Assembly: GCA_045116915.1 (NCBI GenBank)
Contig: JBGUMQ010000015.1
Location: 1 to 29,964, forward strand
DNA: 29,964 nt
Direction of reading: 5' to 3'
Source: UBA9732 sp045116915
Lineage (GTDB): Bacteria > Spirochaetota > Spirochaetia > Sphaerochaetales > Sphaerochaetaceae
Of this stretch, positions 7,175 through 15,400 are shown in pieces. Position 1 is the first letter of the stretch, and every line of letters starts with the position of its first letter. The notes below the pieces were generated by a model. That model was not told where the DNA came from, did no database searches, and saw only the letters and a list, made by a program, of their open reading frames with translations. The position numbers and the translations under genes are program-made.

Positions 7175-7851
7175 AGCGCGGCAAGAAGTATCAGGAAGCT
7201 GTAAAGAAGTACGACAGGACGAAGATCTACACCATTCCCGAGGCTGCCGGACTGGTCAAGGAACTTTCATTCGCGAAGTTCGATGAGACGGTCGAGCTCC
7301 ATATCAAGCTCATGCTCAAGAAGAGCCAGAGCGTCAGGGACACCGTGGTTCTGCCGAACCAGTTCTCAGCAGAGAAGAAGATCCTCGTATTCGCCAAGGG
7401 CGACAAGGCTCAGGAAGCTTTGGATGCCGGTGCCGCATACGTCGGTGACAACGATCTGATCGAGAAGATCCGCGGCGGTTGGATGGATTTCGATGTGGCA
7501 GTCGCGACACCCGACATGATGAAGGATGTCGGTCGTCTCGGTCCCATCCTCGGTAGGAGAGGCCTCATGCCGAACCCCAAGACACAGACCGTCACAATGG
7601 ATATCAAGGGCGCTCTTGCGGAACTCCGCAAGGGAAGAACCGAGTTCCGTTCGGACAAGACCGGTGTTGTTCACATGGCAATCGGAAAGGTTTCCATGGA
7701 TGCCGACAAGATCGCCGAGAACGCGACAGTCGCAGTCAAGGAGATCTTCAGGAAGAAGCCTGCCGATGCAAAGGGAGACTTCGTTGTCAGCACGGCACTT
7801 GCATCTACCATGGGCCCCGGCGTCATGGTTGATACAAAGGATCTGCAGTAA
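7171..7851 (+). CDS. rplA: 50S ribosomal protein L1
   Basis: The product is 226 residues, normal length. L1 builds the mobile L1 stalk that helps release E-site tRNA, and in many bacteria it represses its own operon by binding the leader RNA. Family blocks present are KKYDRTKIYTIPEAAGLVK at the N-terminus, GRLGPILGRRGLMPNPKTQT in the middle and MGPGVMVD near the C-terminus. The start overlaps the rplK stop. A fitting L1-site mimic is visible at 6648-6685. Confidence 0.98.
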   Translation: MKRGKKYQEAVKKYDRTKIYTIPEAAGLVKELSFAKFDETVELHIKLMLKKSQSVRDTVVLPNQFSAEKKILVFAKGDKAQEALDAGAAYVGDNDLIEKIRGGWMDFDVAVATPDMMKDVGRLGPILGRRGLMPNPKTQTVTMDIKGALAELRKGRTEFRSDKTGVVHMAIGKVSMDADKIAENATVAVKEIFRKKPADAKGDFVVSTALASTMGPGVMVDTKDLQ

Positions 7852-7865
7852 GCAGGAGGTGGAAT

Positions 7866-8405
7866 ATGGAATATCAGACGAAAGTGAACGCAACAAAGGA
7901 AGCCGCTGTCAAGCAGCTCAAGGATGAGTTCGGTCAGTACTCCGGTTTCATCTTCGCGGATTACCGCGGACTCACCGTGGCCCAGCTTTCCGACCTGCGC
8001 AAGCAGCTCAGGGCCAAGGACTCCGTCTGCCGCATTGTCAAGAACCGCTACGCGAAGATCGCGATGAGGGAGCTCGGACATGACGGTGTCGACGCAGACC
8101 TCGTAGGTCCCACAGCTGTCATCCTCGCAAGGGGAGACGAGCAGAGCGCGATCGCAAAGATCGTCGTCGAGGCACAGAAGGGAACCGACAACAAGCTCCA
8201 GGTCCGTGGCGGATTCCTGGACGGAAGGGTATTCGACGCAGCACAGGTCGATGCCTTCTCGAAGCTTCCGGGCAGACTCGAGCTCATCAGCCACCTCATG
8301 GCCACGATGAAGGCTCCTGTCCAGAAGGTCGCAGCGACTCTGCTCGCATACAAGGAGAAGCTCGAGGGCGGCTCCGCGGCACCTGCAGAGGAAAAAACGG
8401 AATAA
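7866..8405 (+). CDS. rplJ: 50S ribosomal protein L10
   Basis: The product is 179 residues. L10 anchors L7/L12 dimers to the ribosome through its C-terminal helix. The FADYRGLTVAQLSDLRKQLR block is diagnostic. The end is an Ala/Pro/Glu-rich tail (GGSAAPAEEKTE). An AGGAGG ribosome-binding site lies upstream. Only 14 bases separate it from rplA, so there is no room for an intergenic L10-binding leader of the E. coli type. Confidence 0.98.
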   Translation: MEYQTKVNATKEAAVKQLKDEFGQYSGFIFADYRGLTVAQLSDLRKQLRAKDSVCRIVKNRYAKIAMRELGHDGVDADLVGPTAVILARGDEQSAIAKIVVEAQKGTDNKLQVRGGFLDGRVFDAAQVDAFSKLPGRLELISHLMATMKAPVQKVAATLLAYKEKLEGGSAAPAEEKTE

Positions 8406-8408
8406 CGG

Positions 8409-8442
8409 CAGCCTTAGTCTTCAAAGTACCATGCTACGGCTG
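8409..8442 (+). promoter_or_regulatory. Hairpin between rplJ and rplL
   Basis: A 9-base arm (8409-8417) pairs with 8434-8442 with one mismatch, around a 16-base loop. No T-run follows, so it is not a terminator. It ends about 16 bases before the rplL ribosome-binding site. It could be an RNA-processing or stability element that helps L12 exceed L10, but that is inference. Confidence 0.45.
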
Positions 8443-8473
8443 TTGAAGAAAAAAATTTAAAGGAGAAGATAAT

Positions 8474-8851
8474 ATGGCTACAAGAGATGAGATTTTAGAG
8501 TCTATCGCCAACATGACCGTGATGGAGGTCGCAGACCTCATCAAGGCTATGGAAGAGAAGTTCGGTGTCACAGCCGCCGCTGCCGCTGTTGCAGTCGCCG
8601 CTGGTCCCGCAGCACCCGCAGAGGAAGTCGAGGAGCAGACAGAGTTCGATGTCATCCTCAAGTCCTTCGATGCTTCCAAGAAGATCGCCGCCATCAAGGC
8701 TGTCAGGGAAGTCAGCGCAGAGCTCGGACTCAAGGAAGCCAAAGAGCTTGTTGAGGCCGGCGGAAAGGTCAAGGAGGGAATCTCCAAGGCTGATGCTGCT
8801 GCCGTCAAGGAGAAGCTTGAGGCTGCAGGTTGCGTGGTAGAGGTTAAATAA
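8474..8851 (+). CDS. rplL: 50S ribosomal protein L7/L12
   Basis: The product is 125 residues with an AAAGGAG ribosome-binding site. It has an N-terminal dimerisation and L10-binding segment (ILESIANMTVMEVADLIKAMEEKFGV). An alanine-rich hinge follows (about residues 35-52), then a C-terminal domain that recruits translation factors (KSFDASKKIAAIKAVREV, GLKEAKELVEAGGKVKEGI). A cysteine near the C-terminus (GCVVEVK) is less usual. L12 is present in several copies per ribosome, so expression above its neighbours is expected; the flanking hairpins may serve that. Confidence 0.98.
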   Translation: MATRDEILESIANMTVMEVADLIKAMEEKFGVTAAAAAVAVAAGPAAPAEEVEEQTEFDVILKSFDASKKIAAIKAVREVSAELGLKEAKELVEAGGKVKEGISKADAAAVKEKLEAAGCVVEVK

Positions 8852-8867
8852 TCTGCCTTTGAATGAA

Positions 8868-8910
8868 CCTCCAGGGCCCGCCCGGCGGGCCTCGGAGGAT
8901 TTTCTGTCTT
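8868..8910 (+). terminator. Attenuator between rplL and rpoB
   Basis: CCTCC (8868-8872) pairs with GGAGG (8894-8898), continuing inward through a GC-rich stem with one bulged base. The tract ATTTTCTGTCTTT follows. It has the form of an intrinsic terminator but lies inside the rplKAJL-rpoBC unit. It most likely works as a partial terminator that lowers rpoBC relative to ribosomal protein genes, as is known at this spot in E. coli. Confidence 0.75.
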
Positions 8911-8913
8911 TAT

Positions 8914-8942
8914 TTGACGTTTTGCATTGAAATGCAGTCTAT
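8914..8942 (+). promoter_or_regulatory. Possible weak promoter with internal palindrome before rpoB
   Basis: TTGACG (8914-8919) is a good -35 box, but the -10 at the right distance (near 8937-8942) is poor. A perfect 6-bp inverted repeat with a 2-base gap (8923-8936) sits in the would-be spacer. It might be an operator-like site or simply a small RNA hairpin. Confidence 0.25.
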
Positions 8943-8965
8943 CAACTGATTTTTGGGGGTACAAG

Positions 8966-11900
8966 ATGGTTGCCAAAGGCAAACCCATAAACAGGACCTA
9001 CATCGGAGCCGACTTCGAAGAAGTCTGCGAGCTCCCTGATCTGATCGGAATCCAGAAGGACTCCTATGAGAATTTCCTCCAGAGCAACAGGCTCAAGGCC
9101 GGACTTCCCCTCGATGAGAAGATCGGACTTGAAGAGGTGTTCAGATCGATTTTCCCGATTGACGGACCCAACGGCGAGATGAGCCTCAGATACGAGTCGT
9201 ACTCGCTCGATTTCGATAAGATCAAGTATTCCGAGACGGAATGCAAGAAGAAGGGACGCACATACAGCGTACCCCTCAGGGCTGTCATCAGCCTTGCCCT
9301 CACGGCCAACGACGAGATCAGGGAGAAGGACATCTTCCTGGGCGACATCCCCCTCATGACAGACAGGGGAACATTCATCGTCAACGGTGCCGAGCGCGTC
9401 GTCGTCAGCCAGATCCACAGATCCCCCGGTGTCATCTTCACCACGGAGAAGGGTGTCTATTCCTCAAGGATCATCCCGTACCGCGGCTCATGGCTCGAGT
9501 TCGAGATCGATGAGAAGAAGAAGGTCATCTGCACCAAGATCGACAGAAAGAAGAGAATTCTCGGTACCCTGTTCCTCAGGGCTATCGGATACGATACACG
9601 TGAGAAGATAATCGCCGCGTTCTATGCGCTCAGGTCCGTGGAGCTCAACGAAGGCACCAAGATGGATCTGGACGGAATGTACCTGGCCAAGGACATATAT
9701 GTCACGGCCGAGGACGGCGAGCAGCACAAGATACTCCAGGCCGGAACCGCACTCGACGCCAACTACATCGAGCAGATGATCGGTTTCGGGGTCAAGACGG
9801 TCGACATCGTGGACATGGATGCGGAGAACTCGCTCCACAGCCCGATGATCCTGAAGTGCTTCGAGATCGAGGAGTCCAAGTACACCAACAGCGGAATCAG
9901 CGACGAGCCGACGAAGGACGAGGTCCTGAGCGCCATCTACAGCATCCTCATGCCCGGTGAGATGATCACCACGGAAAGAGGGGAGAGGGAGCTTCCGGAG
10001 ATGTTCTTCTCGTCAAGACGCTACGACCTGGGTGCTGTCGGACGCTACAAGCTCCACAAGAGGTTCCATGCCGGCGACGACTCGGCCGATTTCGACGAGA
10101 ACCTCACGGTCCTCACTCCGGAGGACATCGTCAACACCATGGCCTTCCTCATCAAGGTCTTCATCCACGAGGAGAACATCGATGACATCGACCACCTCGG
10201 GAACCGTCGTGTAAGGTGCGTCGGCGAGCTGCTCCAGCAGCAGCTGAAGGCCGCCCTCTCACGCATGGAGAGGATCGCCAAGGACAGGATGAACACCAAT
10301 CCCGAGGCAGCCAAGCCGCAGGACCTGATCTCCAACAAGCCGGTTGTCGCCGCAATCAAGGAGTTCTTCGGTTCGTCCCAGTTCTCACAGTTCATGGACC
10401 AGATCAACCCGCTGGCCGAGCTCACCCACAAGAGGAGGCTCACGGCCCTCGGAAGCGGCGGACTGAACCGCGACCGCGCCGGATTCGAGGTCAGGGACGT
10501 CCACTACACGCATTACGGACGCATGTGTCCGATCGAGACACCTGAAGGACCGAACATCGGTCTTATCGTGTCGCTCGCCAACTACACCAGGATCAACAAG
10601 TACGGATTCCTCGAGACCCCGTACAGGAAGGTCGTCGACGGAAAGGCCACGAAAGAGGTCAGGTTCCTCGATGCATACGATGAGGAGAAGTACTTCATCG
10701 CCCAGGCCAACGCCAAGCTCAAGAAGGGCGGCGCGTTCGTGGACAAGGACGTCCCCGTCAGGAACAAGGGCGACTACTCCACACGTCATCCCGAGGAGAT
10801 CAGGTACATGGACGTATCGCCCAAGCAGGTCGTGTCCGTCGCCGCATCCCTGATCCCGTTCCTGGAGCATGACGACGCCAACCGTGCCCTGATGGGTTCG
10901 AACATGCAGCGTCAGGCGGTCCCCCTCCTGTTCCCGGAGGCCCCGAGGGTCGGAACCGGTATGGAGACCAAGGCCGCCTATGACTCGGGCGTGCTCGTGA
11001 AGGCCAAGAGGGGCGGAAAGGTCACATACGTCTCGTCCACACGTGTCGACATCACGGTCGATCCGTCCGAGTGCGAGATCGAGGGAGAGGTCGATTCCTA
11101 CGAGATCCAGAAGTTCCAGAGGACGAACCAGGACACCTGTTTCACGCAGGTACCCATCGTCTCCAACGGACAGACCGTGCAGAAGGGCACCGTCCTTGCC
11201 GACGGACCGGCCACCGACCGCGGCGACCTGGCCCTGGGAAGGAACATCCTGGTCGGATTCGTTCCATGGAACGGCTACAACTACGAGGACGCCGTCCTCA
11301 TCTCCGAGCGCGTGATCAAGGACGACATCTACACATCCATCCACATCCACGAGTTCATCACCGACATCAGGGAGACCAAGCTCGGGCCCGAGAAGCTCAC
11401 GCGCGACATCCCCAACACGAGCGAGAAGATGCTCGAGATGCTGGACGAGGAAGGAATAGTCAAGATCGGAACGATGGTCCATCCGGGCCACATCCTTGTC
11501 GGAAAGGTCACTCCCAAGAGCGAGAGCGACACCACACCCGAATTCAAGCTCCTGAACTCGATCTTCGGTGAGAAGGCAAAGGAAGTGCGCGACACGTCCC
11601 TCAAGGTCCCCCACGGAACCGAGGGTATCGTCATCGACGTCCAGCGCCTGAAGAAGAGCGAGAGCGACGAGCTTCCTCCCGGAGTCGAGGAGACCATCAA
11701 GGTCCTCATCGCCACCAAGAGAAAGCTCCGCCAGGGCGACAAGATGGCCGGACGCCACGGAAACAAGGGTGTCGTGTCCAGGATCCTCCCCGAAGAGGAC
11801 ATGCCGTTCATGGAGGACGGAACACCGCTCGATGTCTGTCTTAACCCCCTCGGAGTCCCGTCGCGAATGAACATCGGACAGCTGATGGAGACACAGCTCG

Positions 11901-12481
11901 GATGGGCTGCCGTCAAGCTCGACGAATGGTACACGTCGCCTGTCTTCCAGAGCGCCAGCATGGAGCAGATCGAGTACAAGATGAAGGAGGCGGGACTGCC
12001 CGTCACCTCCAAGACGACCCTCTACGACGGAAGGACCGGAGTGGCTTTCATCAACCCGGTTTTCTGCGGATACATCTACTATCTCAAGCTGCACCACCTT
12101 GTCGACGACAAGATGCATGCCAGAAGCACCGGTCCCTACTCGCTGGTCACACAGCAGCCGCTCGGCGGAAAGGCCCAGTTCGGAGGCCAGAGACTCGGAG
12201 AGATGGAGGTCTGGGCGCTTGAGGCGTACGGAGCGGCGAACACACTGCAGGAGCTCCTCACGATCAAGAGCGACGACATGAACGGACGTGTCAAGATCTA
12301 CGAGAGCATCGTCAAGGGCGAGCCGAGCTCCAGCGCCGGAATGCCCGAGGCGTTCAACGTCCTGGTCCAGGAGATCCGCGGTCTCGCACTCGACATGAGC
12401 GTCTACGATTCCAAGGGAAAGCAGGTCGCTCTCACGGAGCGTGACGACGAGATCATCAACAAGAAAGAGAAAGGTGTCTGA
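8966..12481 (+). CDS. rpoB: DNA-directed RNA polymerase subunit beta
   Basis: The product is 1171 residues from the ATG at 8966 (MVAKGKPINR). That start is preferred over in-frame 8927 because the latter lies in the leader, and a G-rich ribosome-binding site (8955-8960) precedes 8966. The beta subunit forms half of the active cleft. Conserved parts include the rifampicin pocket (SQFMDQINPLAELTHKRR), the RDVHYTHYGRMCPIETPEGP block and the active-site region GDKMAGRHGNKG with Lys926 and Lys934. In the rifampicin cluster the residue matching E. coli S531 is Thr493, with Ile at the N518 position and Ala at the S522 position. The gene is followed by rpoC after 15 bases. Confidence 0.98.
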   Translation: MVAKGKPINRTYIGADFEEVCELPDLIGIQKDSYENFLQSNRLKAGLPLDEKIGLEEVFRSIFPIDGPNGEMSLRYESYSLDFDKIKYSETECKKKGRTYSVPLRAVISLALTANDEIREKDIFLGDIPLMTDRGTFIVNGAERVVVSQIHRSPGVIFTTEKGVYSSRIIPYRGSWLEFEIDEKKKVICTKIDRKKRILGTLFLRAIGYDTREKIIAAFYALRSVELNEGTKMDLDGMYLAKDIYVTAEDGEQHKILQAGTALDANYIEQMIGFGVKTVDIVDMDAENSLHSPMILKCFEIEESKYTNSGISDEPTKDEVLSAIYSILMPGEMITTERGERELPEMFFSSRRYDLGAVGRYKLHKRFHAGDDSADFDENLTVLTPEDIVNTMAFLIKVFIHEENIDDIDHLGNRRVRCVGELLQQQLKAALSRMERIAKDRMNTNPEAAKPQDLISNKPVVAAIKEFFGSSQFSQFMDQINPLAELTHKRRLTALGSGGLNRDRAGFEVRDVHYTHYGRMCPIETPEGPNIGLIVSLANYTRINKYGFLETPYRKVVDGKATKEVRFLDAYDEEKYFIAQANAKLKKGGAFVDKDVPVRNKGDYSTRHPEEIRYMDVSPKQVVSVAASLIPFLEHDDANRALMGSNMQRQAVPLLFPEAPRVGTGMETKAAYDSGVLVKAKRGGKVTYVSSTRVDITVDPSECEIEGEVDSYEIQKFQRTNQDTCFTQVPIVSNGQTVQKGTVLADGPATDRGDLALGRNILVGFVPWNGYNYEDAVLISERVIKDDIYTSIHIHEFITDIRETKLGPEKLTRDIPNTSEKMLEMLDEEGIVKIGTMVHPGHILVGKVTPKSESDTTPEFKLLNSIFGEKAKEVRDTSLKVPHGTEGIVIDVQRLKKSESDELPPGVEETIKVLIATKRKLRQGDKMAGRHGNKGVVSRILPEEDMPFMEDGTPLDVCLNPLGVPSRMNIGQLMETQLGWAAVKLDEWYTSPVFQSASMEQIEYKMKEAGLPVTSKTTLYDGRTGVAFINPVFCGYIYYLKLHHLVDDKMHARSTGPYSLVTQQPLGGKAQFGGQRLGEMEVWALEAYGAANTLQELLTIKSDDMNGRVKIYESIVKGEPSSSAGMPEAFNVLVQEIRGLALDMSVYDSKGKQVALTERDDEIINKKEKGV

Positions 12482-12496
12482 TTTGGAGAGCTGCAG

Positions 12497-15400
12497 ATGA
12501 AGGACATACAAGATTTCGATAGCGTAATGATTAAGCTTGCTTCACCGGAGCAGATCAAGGCATGGTCCTACGGTGAGGTCAAGAAACCCGAGACGATCAA
12601 CTACAGAACCCTCAGACCCGAGAGGGAAGGTCTTTTCTGCGAGAAGATCTTCGGTACCACGAAGGAATGGGAATGCTACTGCGGCAAGTTCAAGTCCATC
12701 CGCTACAAGGGAGTGGTCTGCGACCGCTGCGGCGTTGAGGTCACGAACACCAAGGTCCGCCGTGAGAGGATGGGCCACATCACACTGGCTTCCCCTGTCT
12801 CGCACATCTGGTACTACAGGAGCGTCCCCTCCAGGATGAGCCTGCTGCTGGACATCTCCAAGACAGCCCTCCAGAGCGTCCTCTACTATGAGAAGTACAT
12901 CGTCATCAACGTCGGAGACACCGACCTGAAGTACAAGCAGCTTCTCTCCGAGGAGGAGTACATCGCCGCCCGCGACAAGTACGGCGACTCCTTCACGGCC
13001 ATGATGGGTGCCGAGGCCATCAGGCGTCTTCTCGCCGACCTGGACCTCAAGGCCCTCAGCGAGGAACTGGGCGAGCAGATGAAGAAGGCCACCAAGTCCA
13101 CCGACAAGCGCCTTCTCAAGAGGATCGAGGTCGTGGAGAACTTCCGCGACAGCGACAACCGCCCGGAGTGGATGATCCTCACGGTCATCCCCGTCATCCC
13201 GCCCGATCTCAGACCCATGGTCCCGCTCGATGGCGGAAGGTTCGCCACAAGCGACCTCAACGACCTCTACAGAAGGGTCATCAACAGGAACAACAGACTG
13301 CAGCGCCTGATCAGCCTCCATGCTCCCGACATCATCGTCAGGAATGAGAAGAGGATGCTCCAGGAGGCGGTCGATGCCCTGCTGGACAACTCCAAGCGCA
13401 AGCGCGGTGCCGTCAAGGGCGCCAACAGCAGACCCCTCAAGTCCCTGTCGGACATGCTCAAGGGAAAGCAGGGACGTTTCAGACAGAACCTGCTCGGAAA
13501 GCGTGTCGACTACAGCGGACGTTCCGTCATCGTCGTCGGCCCCGAGCTCAGGATGCACCAGTGCGGAGTCCCCTCCAAGATGGCCCTGGAGCTGTTCAAG
13601 CCGTTTTTGATGAAGAAGCTCGTCCAGGACGGACTGGCATCCAACGTCAAGAAGGCCAAGACCCTCGTCGAGCAGGAGACCAGCGAGGTCTGGTCCGTCC
13701 TCGACAGCGTCGTCAAGGAGCATCCGGTCATGCTCAACCGCGCACCCACGCTCCACAGACTCGGAATCCAGGCCTTCGAACCGGTCCTGGTCGACGGAAA
13801 GGCCCTCAAGCTCCATCCGCTTGTCTGCCACGCGTTCAACGCCGACTTCGACGGAGACCAGATGGCCATCCACGTGCCCCTCACGCAGGCGGCCCAGCTC
13901 GAGTGCTGGACGCTCATGCTCAGCACCACGAACCTCCTGGACCCGGCCAACGGAAAGCCGATCGTCTATCCCTCGCAGGACATGGTCCTGGGAATCAACT
14001 ACCTCACGAGGGCCAAGAACGACGACAAGGGCGACGGACACTATTTCGACAACATCGATGAGATCCAGATGGCCATCGAGGCCGGAAGCCTCTCATACAA
14101 CGCCAAGATCGGCTACACGCTGTACGGCGAGGACGGCAAGGTCGTCCGCAGGTTCACATATCCGAAGGATCCCGAGGACTACACCACACCCGGAAGGCTG
14201 ATCTTCTTCGACCAGCTGCCCAAGGTCCAGGGAATCACGTTCGAGAACTGCAACAAGCTCTTCGGAGACAAGGAGCTCAAGGCCCTGATCTCAAGGGCCC
14301 TCAAGACGGACAGGAACTCCGTCGCGGTCACGCTGTGCGATGCCATCAAGGACATCGGTTTCAGGTACGCCACGGTGTTCGGCGCCACGATTGGTCTTTC
14401 CGACATGATCGTCCCGGAGTCCAAGAAGGCCCTGGTCGAGGAAGCCAACGCCAAGCAGTCGGAAGTCCTGGACCAGTACCGCCACGGTCAGATCACCCAG
14501 GAGGAGCGCTACAACAGGCTGGTCGACATCTGGTCGCACACCAACGACGAGCTCGCCGACGAGCTCATGGCCAAGCTGCGCGAGAGCCAGAACGGATTCA
14601 ACCCGCTGTTCCTCATGGCCGATTCCGGAGCCAGAGGATCCAAGACGCAGATCAGGCAGCTGGGCGGAATGAGAGGACTCATGTCCAAGCCGAACGGCGA
14701 CATCATCGCCTTCCCGATCAAGTCGAACTTCAAGGAAGGACTATCGATCATCGAGTTCTTCATCTCGACCAACGGTGCCAGAAAGGGTCTGTCCGATACG
14801 GCCCTCAAGACCGCCGAGGCAGGATACCTCACCAGAAGGCTCGTCGACATCTCGCAGGACGTCGTCATCAACCAGGATGACTGCGGAACCATCAACGGAA
14901 TCGTAAGGACCGCGATCAAGGACGTGGAGAAGGATGAGATCATCCAGTCCCTGTCCGACCGCATCACCGGTCTGTACACCCTTGAGAACGTCGTGAACCC
15001 GAACACCGGCGAGATCATCGTCCCGATCGACCACGAGATCTCCGATGAGGAGGCCAAGGCCATCGAGGATGCCGGAGTCGAGGGAGTCCTGGTCAGGAGC
15101 GTGCTCACATGCGAGGCCAAGCACGGCGTCTGCCGCAAGTGCTACGGCAGGAACCTCGCCACGAACAAGCCGGTATCCGTCGGTGAGGCTGTCGGCATCA
15201 TCGCCGCACAGTCCATCGGACAGCCCGGAACCCAGCTGACCATGAGAACCTTCCACGTCGGCGGAACCGCATCCACGAGTTCCGAGAACAACAAGGTCAG
15301 GTTCAAGCACCCGATCTTCGTCACCAGGATCTCCGGAAACAGGGTCACAAGACAGGAAGACGGCGCATGCCTGTTCACCAGGAAGGGATACATCTTCTAC

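Noticed and set aside
10385..12511. Antisense open frame of 708 codons opposite rpoB
   Set aside because: It is a mirror of rpoB codon bias; it has no ribosome-binding site or recognisable domain, and the sense gene is certain.
12542..14041. Antisense open frame of 499 codons opposite rpoC (with others at 14741-15799 and 15881-17008)
   Set aside because: Low-complexity Asp/Leu/Val-rich translation typical of the reverse strand of GC-biased codons; no domain is visible.
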